64,000 bases of DNA from Fontibacillus phaseoli (GTDB lineage Bacteria; Bacillota; Bacilli; Paenibacillales; Paenibacillaceae). The stretch spans positions 229,537 through 293,536 of the forward strand of contig NZ_QPJW01000002.1 in NCBI RefSeq assembly GCF_003337355.1, in the 5' to 3' direction. The notes beneath the pieces were generated by a model, which had not been told where the DNA came from, searched no databases, and saw nothing but the letters and a program-made list of their open reading frames with translations. Positions 26,834 through 34,883 of the stretch are shown here, one piece after another; the first letter of the stretch is position 1; each line of letters begins with the position of its first letter. The position numbers and the translations under genes are program-made.

Positions 26834-26996
26834 CAGTTAACTTTCTTGTATTCACGAACCCTCACCGGCTTAAGGGGTACAAGCCCCGAGCCGACGGACT
26901 TAGCCAGTGCAGGGTTGTCTGCTATTCCGCTTCCTCGAAATGCCTCTGCAGACCAAGGGGCGTTAGGACCGCCGCGCGAATTATAGTGTTATCCGG
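26834..26996. repeat. attC-like repeat, type 2, complete
   Basis: Left core CAGTTAACTTTCTTGTATTC then ACGA; inner CCTCACCGGCTTAAGG...GACTTAGCCAGTGCAGGG; second hairpin CCAAGGGGCG...; right GCGCGAATTATAGTG and GTTATCC. About 160 bases. Confidence 0.8.
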
Positions 26997-27025
26997 AGTT
27001 AAACCTCTTGAATACTTCCAAAGAT

Positions 27026-27462
27026 TTATTCCAGCTCCTTGCTTAATACTTGCTCATCCTCTTGGTTATAGCTTGCTTTTTCATATGTTTTTATAGCCTT
27101 TATATTCTTTAATCCTGTCAAAATTTTTATATGCTTTACTCCCGAATTCTTAAATATTTCTTCTAATAGTTCTATCATCATTACAGCGAAGCCATTCCTT
27201 CTTGCAGATTCTTGTACGTACATTTCCGTAATTTCAGCTTGATGCTCCGCATAGCAAAACGATTTATAGATCTGTCCACAAGCAAATCCGACAATTTGCT
27301 CTTCCAGTACAGCTACTGCAATAGTTTCCCTTTTATTTAATAGATCCGTTTCCACCTCTGCTTCGCTTCGCTGAACCCCGTTAAATTGATAATTCAATTC
27401 TACTAAAGACGGTATATCTTCTTTCACTGCTACGCGAACGAATAATTTAGGATCTGGCAATG
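27026..27462 (-). CDS. GNAT family N-acetyltransferase
   Basis: A 145-residue single-domain acetyltransferase. IRVA-like start (FVRVAVKEDIPSLVELNYQF), core strand AVAVLEEQIVGFACGQIY, acetyl-CoA loop VQESARRNGFAVMMIELL and tail GLKNIKAIKTYEKASYNQED. The start is TTG 27462 directly after GGAGGGGC. Acceptor unknown. Lies in a cassette-like unit together with a broken DinB-like gene. Confidence 0.82.
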
Positions 27463-27508
27463 AAGCCCCTCCTTGATCATAGTGGAACACTTTAATTGCA
27501 TTTCTGGC

Positions 27509-27962
27509 TTAACTCGGCAAAAGTTTCTTGAGTAGCATTATTTGTCCAATGTGATATGCATTATGAATGCATAGATTTGATACTACTCCCCACCAGGGAG
27601 CATTGAAATAAGAGGGGATTTCTGATACTAGTTTTAGATCTGCACTTTCCTCACGTGCCCTATTCCAACTAGAAAGGACGATTTCAAGTCTCAGTAAAGT
27701 CTTCTTCCACTCAAGATCATTTATGGAATGCGGATTTACATAAAACGTATCATCATTGTTTATTGGAATATTCAATTCAAATTGTTCAGTGTTATATCTT
27801 TCAAGCCATTTCTCTTTCCAGAAAATAAGATGATTCACAATCGACCAAATGGATGGTTTTCTTTCAGTCTCCAAAGCAGCTTGTGTTGCATTTAAGAATA
27901 AACCAACTCTTATCGTTATAACAAGCGTTCAGTTGATCTAATAGAATAGATTTATAATTTAT
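27509..27962 (-). pseudogene. Broken DinB-like protein, paralogue of the gene at 46.4 kb
   Basis: From residue SIWSIVNHLIFW to the C-terminus it is very similar to the intact protein at 46393-46875. Upstream, the family start ATGAGTTATAAATC has become ATAAATTATAAATC. About 23 bases encoding PLHEILID are also missing, which shifts the frame. Start loss plus a frameshift make it a pseudogene; 121 codons remain open after the deletion. Confidence 0.75.
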
Positions 27963-28031
27963 ACCTATACCTCTCTTCCCATTTTAGTTCTCTGTTCATT
28001 CGAAGGTAGCTGACTTCTATGAATGCACGCA

Positions 28032-28490
28032 TCATGTCTTTATAATATGTTCTTGTGCCATTCCTTCTTCAAATCTAATCATATGGGTTTCAAATGTCCC
28101 TTCTTCAAAAAGCAAAGGTATTCTTCTTCTAAAGTTATCTTGCATTTCAATGTTGTCGATTTCATCAATTAATATCCATTCCGCCTTCCCTTCCCTGCAA
28201 TCTTCTATCAGAGTCCCATCAAAGTCATATGTAACATAATTAAAAACCATATATCTTTCATTAGTAGGATTCATGTATTCAGCAAGTCCTTTAAATATTA
28301 AATTCTTCACGGTTAGTCCTGTCTCTTCTTTAACTTCTCGAATTGCACATTGAATTGGACTCTCCGGGAATTCAATCCTCCCGCCTGGAGCAATATATCC
28401 TTTAAAAGAATCGTGTTGTCTATTAAGAAGTAATATTTTTTGGCCGTTTACGATCAAGCAAATCGTATACATTTTAATGGTTTCTTCCAA
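28032..28490 (-). CDS. NUDIX hydrolase (8-oxo-dGTP diphosphatase-like)
   Basis: A 152-residue pyrophosphohydrolase. The Nudix box GGRIEFPESPIQCAIREVKE continues into ETGL and is complete (G-x5-E-x7-REVxEExGL). The MutT/YtkD-like surrounding YTICLIVNGQKILLLNRQ suggests nucleotide cleaning, but the substrate cannot be read from sequence. Start TTG 28490, after GAGGAGG. No repeat separates it from its neighbours, so several cassettes may have merged here. Confidence 0.85.
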   Translation of the reverse strand: MEETIKMYTICLIVNGQKILLLNRQHDSFKGYIAPGGRIEFPESPIQCAIREVKEETGLTVKNLIFKGLAEYMNPTNERYMVFNYVTYDFDGTLIEDCREGKAEWILIDEIDNIEMQDNFRRRIPLLFEEGTFETHMIRFEEGMAQEHIIKT

Positions 28491-28554
28491 ATTGAATCCT
28501 CCTCAATCCCTGTTTTCGTTGAATCAAGTAAACTTCGTATAATACTTTTTATCT

Positions 28555-28770
28555 TTATTGACTATAGAAAATATATACATAATCTATATGTTCAACATGT
28601 TGTTTCTTCCTTCTCTGACATATTGTAAATCCAACACTTTCATACATCCGCTGAGCAGGGATTAGATCATTATTCGTGGTTATTACTATTATTTTCACAT
28701 TGTTTTGGGTGATTCTATTAATTGCTTCTTGAAGCTGTAATTTGCCATAGCCATTTTCCTGAAATTCCAT
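28555..28770 (-). pseudogene. C-terminal half of a GNAT acetyltransferase
   Basis: Reads QENGYGKLQLQEAINRITQN, VITTNNDLIPAQRMYESVGF, the acetyl-CoA loop end and last helix of a GNAT enzyme. The N-terminal half is absent: upstream codons belong to the kinase fragment in another frame (junction near 28760). A scar of illegitimate recombination. Confidence 0.65.
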
Positions 28771-29150
28771 ACGGACTTAATAAATTTATAATCGATACTT
28801 TCTAAACAATCCTTCCCCATGTACTCTCTGGTTTTACCATGATTCAAAATTCTCCTTTTTATTACCCGATAAAGACATAGATATCGTGAAAAATCAAAAA
28901 AGTAAACAGTGTCCGCGAAAGATATTCTAAAATCTATGGTTCTTGAATAGTTCCCATCCATGATATAAGTTTCTTGAAGTAATAAATCCCTAAGTATTTC
29001 ATCAAACTCCTGATTACTACAACTAATCCATCCCGGTTTCCAGTAAAATGAATCTAAATGAATTACAGGTATGTCTGATTCTTTGCCAAGTCTTGAAGAA
29101 AAAGTTGACTTGCCAGATCCGGGACAACCAATGACTAACGCTTTTTTCAT
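28695..29150 (-). pseudogene. 3'-truncated P-loop kinase (DNA topology modulation FlaR-like)
   Basis: Begins MKKALVIGCPGSGKSTFSSR with a perfect Walker A, followed by VIHLDSFYWKPGW, TYIMDGNYSRTIDFR and RYLCLYRVIKRRI, as in FlaR/AAA17-type nucleoside-kinase-like proteins. After KSVWNF the family sequence stops and the frame runs on through GNAT DNA out of frame. ATG 29150 follows GGAGGAAG. The joining point is near 28760. Confidence 0.7.
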
Positions 29151-29194
29151 TTCTTCCTCCAGGATAGCTTTCAATAAAATACTGCGACGATTTT

Positions 29195-29343
29195 ATCTAA
29201 CGTTGTTGTATTCACGAAATGACCCAACCTTTAGATCGCTCTTATCTTAGGCTGGGGTGTGTTTGTTGTTAGAGCTTCTTCCACGATTATACATCTGACA
29301 ACCGAGGGGCGATAGGCCCGATGCGTGAATACGGTATTAGCTG
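29195..29343. repeat. attC-like repeat, type 1, complete
   Basis: Left CTAACGTTGTTGTATTCACG; hairpin 1 CCCAACCTTTAGATCGC / TATCTTAGGCTGGGG; hairpin 2 GTTGTTAGA...CATCTGACAAC; right GCGTGAATACGGTATTAGC. About 147 bases. The MurG-like gene ends 26 bases to the right. Confidence 0.82.
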
Positions 29344-29367
29344 AAATCATTGTCTTCTTTGAAAAAC

Positions 29368-30438
29368 TTACAAAGAAATAGCTGTAATTAGCTCAATTAC
29401 TTTGTTAATAGCATTATCCCTTCCATTCTTATCCATTCTATCAATAATTTTATGTCTTTTCTCAAATACATTATTAATAGCTTCCTTAAATACATTATCT
29501 TTCATATCTTCTTCAAGTAAAATTTCACAGTAGCCTAATGACTTAAACGATTGAGCATTTAATACCTGGTCTCCCCGACTCGCTTCTTTAGAAAGAGGTA
29601 TTAATAACATCGGCTTTTTTAGTGATAAAAACTCAAAAATTGAATTTGATCCCGCTCGTGATATAACAATGTCTGTCATAGCTAAAATATCGACCAAATC
29701 ACTATGTACATATTCAAATTGCTTATATTCGCGATAAATATTGTACGAATTATCTAATTGTCCTTTACCACATATATGAACAATTTGAAATTCACTTATT
29801 AAATGATGTAAATTTCTCCTAAGCATCTCATTAATACGTTGTGATCCCAGACTTCCACCTATACAAAGAATAACCGGTTTATTTCTTGTAAAATTACACA
29901 GGTTTAGTCCCTTAATCGCACTACCGTACATAAGCTCTTCTCGTATAATTGCTCCAACAAATATTACCTTGTCATTTTTTATATGTTCCTTTGTTTCCGG
30001 AAAAGTTACACATATCTTAGAGGCAAAGGGAATAGAAATTTTGTTAGCTAACCCAGGGGTGATATCAGATTCATGAATTATAATAGGCACACGGTTTAAC
30101 CATGCCCCTAAAACTACAGGGACCGAAACAAAACCGCCTTTTGAAAACACTATACTTGGCTTCATTTTTCTTATATGTTGATAGGCTTGAACAACTCCAT
30201 TTATAACACGAAAAGGATCCTTTAAGTTTTCCCAATCAAGATATCGTCTTAACTTTCCCGCTGAAATACCTATATACTCCACATTACCAAGTTTCTTAAC
30301 AAGCTCTGCTTCAATACCATGTGTTGAACCCATGTATTTAACTTCCCAGCCCATATCAATAAACTTAGGGATCAAAGCTATATTAACAGTGACATGACCA
30401 GCAGATCCCCCGCCGGTAAATAATATTCGCTTTGACAT
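29368..30438 (-). CDS. murG: MurG-like UDP-GlcNAc:undecaprenyl-PP-MurNAc-peptide transferase
   Basis: MurG converts lipid I to lipid II at the inner face of the membrane. The 356-residue GT-B protein has the N-terminal G-loop [16 protein letters not shown], then [18 protein letters not shown] and [14 protein letters not shown], linker [17 protein letters not shown], and the UDP-GlcNAc site [14 protein letters not shown] followed by KPMLLIPL. Key residues are intact. ATG 30438 follows GAGGTG. It lies alone between two complete attC-like repeats, far from any mur/dcw operon, so it should be an extra copy (MurG2-like) carried as cassette cargo. Confidence 0.88.
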   Translation of the reverse strand: MSKRILFTGGGSAGHVTVNIALIPKFIDMGWEVKYMGSTHGIEAELVKKLGNVEYIGISAGKLRRYLDWENLKDPFRVINGVVQAYQHIRKMKPSIVFSKGGFVSVPVVLGAWLNRVPIIIHESDITPGLANKISIPFASKICVTFPETKEHIKNDKVIFVGAIIREELMYGSAIKGLNLCNFTRNKPVILCIGGSLGSQRINEMLRRNLHHLISEFQIVHICGKGQLDNSYNIYREYKQFEYVHSDLVDILAMTDIVISRAGSNSIFEFLSLKKPMLLIPLSKEASRGDQVLNAQSFKSLGYCEILLEEDMKDNVFKEAINNVFEKRHKIIDRMDKNGRDNAINKVIELITAISL

Positions 30439-30497
30439 CACAATCACCTCGCCTGGGGATGTATTTATGTGTTTATTAATCGTTAGTACAATAATTC

Positions 30498-30690
30498 AGC
30501 TAACGTCCCCGTATTCACGACGTCCCACAGACTTAAGACTTCGCCAGGAGCTGGCCGCGATGCGTTTAGGGAGTTGGATGTGCCTGGCTGATTCCGCTTC
30601 CCCGTATCTGAGTTCGCTCCAGTCCAAATCTCTCCAACTCCGGCCCGGACCAGGGGCAGCGTCCTGATGCGTGAACAAGGTGCTATTTCA
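30498..30690. repeat. attC-like repeat, type 2, longest copy
   Basis: Left GCTAACGTCCCCGTATTCAC; inner CGACGTCCCACAGACTTAAG; an extra hairpin (GGAGTTGGATGTGCC...CTCCAACTCC); right CTGATGCGTGAACAAGGTGC and core TATTTC. About 190 bases. Confidence 0.78.
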
Positions 30691-30692
30691 TG

Positions 30693-31460
30693 TTAATTAT
30701 GGGGGGACTTCTTCGAATACACTTTCAAAGCATCCCTAACTATCTTCTTATTAATGCCACTCGCATTACTGATTCGTTCAACCCATTCTTCCATAGTTTG
30801 AAGTGTACTCTCAATCTGCTTCCCATCTATTGAACTAAAGAAACTGATATAGTTATCAAACTCCCAATAGATTACTTGACGATCAGTAAAAATTCTCCTT
30901 TCAACAAGTGGAGTCCATAAAGTTCGTTGAGTTTTCTCACCTTCAGCAATTAATCTCTCATCCGATAAAGGATTTAAGAGATACCTTTGATTACTTACTT
31001 TTCCATTCGGCCTTTTATATGTCACAAAAAGGCTATTCTCCGATGATTCTAATTTTACTTTTGCACCTGGAAAGAAGTTATCTAAAAATTCTTCCGTATA
31101 ATCATCATTATTTTGTTCAATTAATATTGGTTCAATCCATTGATCACCTAAATCACATAAGTACCTGTTACCCTTATCGTTTAAAACAACCACAGCAACG
31201 TGAGATTCAGGAGTTAATATTGCATAACTATGAAAATTTTCCTGTCTGAATTCATCAATTAACCAAATTGCTAAATCAAAACAATTTCCTGATGTGCCAT
31301 ACTGCTCCCTATGTGATTTCATTTGTTCAACTGTTCGTTGTTTATAATCCGAAGTTAATTGGGAATACCAGGCTTTTGTTATTGTTTCCATGGGAAAATT
31401 GTCAAACTTCTTCCAAATGCTAAGTACATCCTGAGTAGCCCTCAAATCTCTTCCCCCCAT
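30693..31460 (-). CDS. Unknown protein with a Cys-His-Asp (transglutaminase/NAT-like) pattern
   Basis: A 255-residue protein. YGTSGNCFDLAIWLIDEF (about 56) supplies a cysteine at a helix start, SHVAVVVLNDKGNRYLCDLG (about 86) a histidine and an aspartate. This is the spacing of arylamine N-acetyltransferase or transglutaminase-like folds. The remainder is not recognised. The first ATG overlaps GGGGGGAAGAG, so translation may begin a few codons later at TTG 31445. The stop codon is four bases from the repeat core at 30.69 kb: a cassette gene. Confidence 0.6.
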   Translation of the reverse strand: MGGRDLRATQDVLSIWKKFDNFPMETITKAWYSQLTSDYKQRTVEQMKSHREQYGTSGNCFDLAIWLIDEFRQENFHSYAILTPESHVAVVVLNDKGNRYLCDLGDQWIEPILIEQNNDDYTEEFLDNFFPGAKVKLESSENSLFVTYKRPNGKVSNQRYLLNPLSDERLIAEGEKTQRTLWTPLVERRIFTDRQVIYWEFDNYISFFSSIDGKQIESTLQTMEEWVERISNASGINKKIVRDALKVYSKKSPHN

Positions 31461-31471
31461 ATTTAATTTCT

Positions 31472-31639
31472 TATAATGTTTCCGCGTTCACGACGTCCCA
31501 CCATCTTAAACGAAACGAAGTGGAGCGGCCGCGATGCGGTTAGATGATGTAGATGTGTCCCCGGCAATCGCTTCTCCGACATAACTTCCGGGACCAAGTC
31601 GGCTTGTCCGCTAATGTGTGAATACATTGTTATGTGAGC
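31472..31639. repeat. attC-like repeat, type 2, complete
   Basis: Left TATAATGTTTCCGCGTTCAC; inner CGTCCCACCATCTTAA / GGTTAGATGATG; second hairpin CAAGTCGGCTTGTCC; right TGTGTGAATACATTG and GTTATGT. About 165 bases. Confidence 0.8.
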
Positions 31640-31665
31640 TCTATCCCCTCTTTGAATGTCCCACA

Positions 31666-31698
31666 ATAAATAAAAAAAACCTGCAATCTTTATTGCAG
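31666..31698 (-). terminator. Intrinsic terminator (minus strand)
   Basis: CTGCAAT-aaag-ATTGCAG followed on the minus strand by GTTTTTTTTATTTATT. It ends the broken small-protein/retropepsin module. Confidence 0.85.
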
Positions 31699-31706
31699 AT
31701 GAAGTT

Positions 31707-32008
31707 CTAAGGTGTTGTATATATCTCATCTCCGGCTCGCACTTGAATGCCTAAATCATCAACAGCATCCTGAGAAATTAATGTGTGACTCGCTCCAGTA
31801 TCAATTACGATAACCTTGTCAATCGATGTATGATAAACCAAAGTATTGTTCTTACTATTCAGTAATTCATGTATAGCATCTTCGTCACGAACCGGTCCAA
31901 TTACAGCTACTTCAGAAATAACTTCTTTATCGTCAAATTTTTTCGATTGGAGACTTCGAACTTAACAAATTGATTTGGATAAATGGTTCTAACTTCGTCC
32001 CAGTTCAG
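31707..32008 (-). pseudogene. Fused remnant: small acidic protein plus retropepsin-like protease
   Basis: The minus strand reads NWDEVRTIYPNQFVKFEV, then after a frameshift SKKFDDKEVISEVAVIGPV, ELLNSKNNTLVYHTS, and then IVIDTGASHTLISQDAVDDL. DTGASHTLIS is the retroviral-type aspartic protease signature. The start codon is CTG where ATG is expected (behind GGAGGAA). The two halves look like two neighbouring genes joined by deletion. A sister copy, less fused, is at 44.4-44.8 kb. Confidence 0.65.
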
Positions 32009-32355
32009 ATGCTAATTCCTCCAACAATTTTTCTTAATTGTATCATAAATGGGGTGCACATGGCTTTAGAGGGAATTTCTTATAACGTCTTTGTATTAGC
32101 GAACCCTTACCGGATAATCTCTTCAATTTGTTCTTTAGTAACTCAACTTTCGCACCTGGAAATTGTCTTAAACCCTTGAGGGCGTAAGAAGAATTCAAAA
32201 CATTTATTCATATTGACAAAAAACACCTTGCTTGTTTGGTATCATGGAAGTGCGACCAACCATGCCAACAAGAAAGGTGCGTAACTCTATGTTATGGCAA
32301 TGTCCAGACTAACTGAGAAGGCTCCCGGGAGTCGGGGCTCTGATTACCTCTCTAA
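32009..32355. other. Interval with a long imperfect hairpin
   Basis: After the repeat end at 32.08-32.12 kb, 32213-32340 holds TTGACA, an imperfect stem CACCTTGCTTGTTTGGTATC...CCATGCCAACAAGAAAGGTG (32224-32279), and a second palindrome GGCTCCCGGGAGTC (32321-32334). There is no open frame. It could be a small RNA gene or the end of a mobile element. Confidence 0.45.
32080..32122. repeat. attC-like repeat, left end only
   Basis: TATAACGTCTTTGTATTAGC then GAACCCTTACCGG, identical in plan to the left ends at 26.83 and 44.00 kb. The rest is gone. End of the first repeat cluster. Confidence 0.6.
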
Positions 32356-34428
32356 TTAACCATCCACTCCGTATAACAATACCGGAATTTTTTTACAAAA
32401 AGTATCAAACATGACGGCTGCTTCCTGACGAAGCATGGGGCGGGTTGGCTCATAATCAACAGCGCCATTAGCATCCACCTTCACCTCAGGCCCATAGAGC
32501 TGCATAGCGGCTACAAATTGCACTGCTTCTGAAGCCCAAGGTGCCGGCAACGTTCCCATCAGCTTGGCTTGTGGCGCCTGAGCAGATACATTGGATTGAA
32601 TGAATCTCCAAAGAATAGAAGCCGCTTCTTGTCTGGTAATGGCACGGTCTGGCTCAAAGCGGCCATCCGGTGTCCCTTTTAACCCTGCATATAGAACCGC
32701 TGATTGAATCTCTTGTGCCAAATCATGCCCTACTACATCCTTAAATATTACTGGGTCCTTAGATAGCTGGAGCCCGACAACTTTCATCAACAGCTGCACA
32801 AATTCTCCACGTGTCATGGCTTCTTCCGGTCTAAAGGAATTCGCGGCATTTTTATTCAGAAATTGCTGTTGATTTAATTGGTCAATCGAAGCCGCATAGG
32901 GACTATCGGCAGATACATCAGAGAATGGAGACTGCACAGGCATTTTTTTCAGGAAGCTATCCGGATAGTTGTAATACATGTATTCAATTTCACCATGCTC
33001 ATCTGCCTTAAAGCCTGCCTTTACACCTTGTTCATCCTCAAATAACAACGCCTCTATTTGTTGAAGCTTATGGGTTCCCTTTGCATCCTTAATAATAAGT
33101 GTTCCATCCTCACCCGCTTTCACCTCTGCACTAAGTAGAGGTATTCTCAAATCTTGAAATCTCCCTTCAAACTTGGCTAAGCTTTCCTTGGATGATTTGA
33201 TGGGTGTGGCAGCCTTGTGTTGTTCAGGATAAAATTGATCCATAAATGAACCAAATATCTCATCGCGGGGGTCCAGCGCTTCACCATTGACAATGATCAT
33301 GGCGCCTACCTTTTGCTCCGGCACCATCCACAGCCAGGAGTGAAAACCAGGAAGGTCACCACCTTTTCCAATGACGGTCTGACCATTGAAAAGATGATGA
33401 TGCATGGCTTCAAAACCATAAGACATCACGGGTAAGCTGTCATTAATACCGTATTGGTAGGCTTCCATTGTATTTGTCGTTTTTTCTTCCAGAATGCGGC
33501 TATCGCCAAGCTTGCCTCCATCTAACATAGCGAGCATGTATTGGGCCATATCACTACCGGTAGAGAACATGCTACCACTGGGATCTATGTCAGGATAATT
33601 AGGATATACAGCGATTTCTTTACCTGCATCATCATAGGTTTTTGCAAGATTTTGTTGGACTTGGGGCGATAATAAAAAGTCACTATGTGTCATGCCAAGC
33701 GGCTTAAATATGTTTTCTTTTACGTAAGTATTGAAGTCAGTTTTAGCTACATTTTCTACGATATATCCCTGGTGTACAAAAGCCACATTATCATACCGGT
33801 AGGCCTCGCCAGGTTTTATTTTTACCGTAGGCACGTTATTTTTCACATAATTCTGGAGAGTAACACCTGGAGTATTACCAGAAAAATCAGTATAATCATA
33901 ACCTGTTGTGTGGGTCATCAGGTTCTTCGTCGTAAGGGGAACGCCAGTCTGATTGGGGATTACAACTCCATTCATATAGGCAGAGATATCACGATCCAAG
34001 TCTATCTTGCCTTGTTCGGCAAGCTGCATCACCGCTGTAGTTGTAAATAGCTTGGAGATAGATGCCATTCTAAATCGGGTAGTGTCAGGTTGGATTGGTG
34101 TTTTGGAAGTCACATCTGAGTAACCATATCCTTTGTTAAGCAGGACTTTACCATCCTTTACAACTACAAATAATGCCCCCGTAAGCTTCTTCTTCACATC
34201 AGCGCAGGCAAAAAAAGCATCCGCAAATTCCTCTACGGCTTTAGCTGTGATCGGAGGAGTTGCAGAGGTTGCTGTCCCTTTCTTAGCCAAGCTTTGGGTT
34301 TGGGCCTGATTGTTATTTGGTGTGACCGCTGCATAAGCAGGTAAGCCAGAAGATGACAGGACTAGGCCTGCGATCAAGACACTAGCTAGGATAACCTGTC
34401 TGGGCCTTTTACAATTTGATGGTTTCAT
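32356..34428 (-). CDS. Secreted serine hydrolase (class C beta-lactamase fold) with SLH domains
   Basis: A 690-residue exported protein. The signal peptide is RPRQVILASVLIAGLVLSSS through AYA. The beta-lactamase-like domain (about 65-400) shows S123-I-S-K126, the YDN motif (AYRYDNVAF) and HHHLFNGQTVIGKGGDLPG as the KTG-equivalent. A linker domain follows, then three S-layer-homology repeats (about 505-690: FSDVSADSPYA, FKDVVGHDLAQ, APWASEAVQFV) with TRGEFVQL/TRQEAASIL motifs. It is anchored to the wall and likely acts on peptidoglycan peptides, D-amino-acid esters or similar. ATG 34428 follows AGAGGAG. Confidence 0.88.
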   Translation of the reverse strand: MKPSNCKRPRQVILASVLIAGLVLSSSGLPAYAAVTPNNNQAQTQSLAKKGTATSATPPITAKAVEEFADAFFACADVKKKLTGALFVVVKDGKVLLNKGYGYSDVTSKTPIQPDTTRFRMASISKLFTTTAVMQLAEQGKIDLDRDISAYMNGVVIPNQTGVPLTTKNLMTHTTGYDYTDFSGNTPGVTLQNYVKNNVPTVKIKPGEAYRYDNVAFVHQGYIVENVAKTDFNTYVKENIFKPLGMTHSDFLLSPQVQQNLAKTYDDAGKEIAVYPNYPDIDPSGSMFSTGSDMAQYMLAMLDGGKLGDSRILEEKTTNTMEAYQYGINDSLPVMSYGFEAMHHHLFNGQTVIGKGGDLPGFHSWLWMVPEQKVGAMIIVNGEALDPRDEIFGSFMDQFYPEQHKAATPIKSSKESLAKFEGRFQDLRIPLLSAEVKAGEDGTLIIKDAKGTHKLQQIEALLFEDEQGVKAGFKADEHGEIEYMYYNYPDSFLKKMPVQSPFSDVSADSPYAASIDQLNQQQFLNKNAANSFRPEEAMTRGEFVQLLMKVVGLQLSKDPVIFKDVVGHDLAQEIQSAVLYAGLKGTPDGRFEPDRAITRQEAASILWRFIQSNVSAQAPQAKLMGTLPAPWASEAVQFVAAMQLYGPEVKVDANGAVDYEPTRPMLRQEAAVMFDTFCKKIPVLLYGVDG

Positions 34429-34529
34429 ATATATACTCCTCTTCTTGGGTTTTTCTTCCATCCTAAATTGTATAATACCCTCATTCCCAGCCACAACCAT
34501 CGTTAGCCCAGTTATACCCAGATCAAAAG

Positions 34530-34883
34530 TTAGTCACCAGTACTGAACGATGGTCCAGCCCATAACCCGACCTTGGTCCATTTCCACCTATTTAGTGCTG
34601 TTGACAGCTGCTTTATGCGAAACGAATATTTGACCAAATCCATCTTTCCAGGCTGAACTCTTTTCGTTGTATCTAAAGTGCAATGACCCATAAAGCGCCC
34701 CTCGGTATAGGCATATTGGAGCACTTTGCGGTACGGCACCCGGATAATGCCGATAAACTGGCGGACTCCAGGAATGAAGAAGCTGACCAGCAGTAATTGG
34801 TCCCCGTATTTGTCATAGTATGAAGTCCATCGGCAAGCCGGTGAGCAGGACCAGGCATCCATATTCGTGAAACAATTGTTCAA
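34530..34883 (-). pseudogene. DedA-family membrane protein with an internal deletion
   Basis: One frame gives EQLFHEYGCLVLLTGLPMDF, the head of a DedA protein. Another frame resumes with YDKYGDQLLLVSFFIPGVRQ, FIGI and VPYRKVLQYAYT, the conserved tail. The middle (about 70 residues) is deleted and the frame is broken. Its TTG start overlaps the MFS stop, so it was once the last gene of the envelope operon. Confidence 0.65.

Noticed and set aside
30467..30678. Overlapping short open frames near 30.5 kb on both strands
   Set aside because: They lie entirely in the folded repeat at 30498-30690 and vary between copies, so they are not genes.
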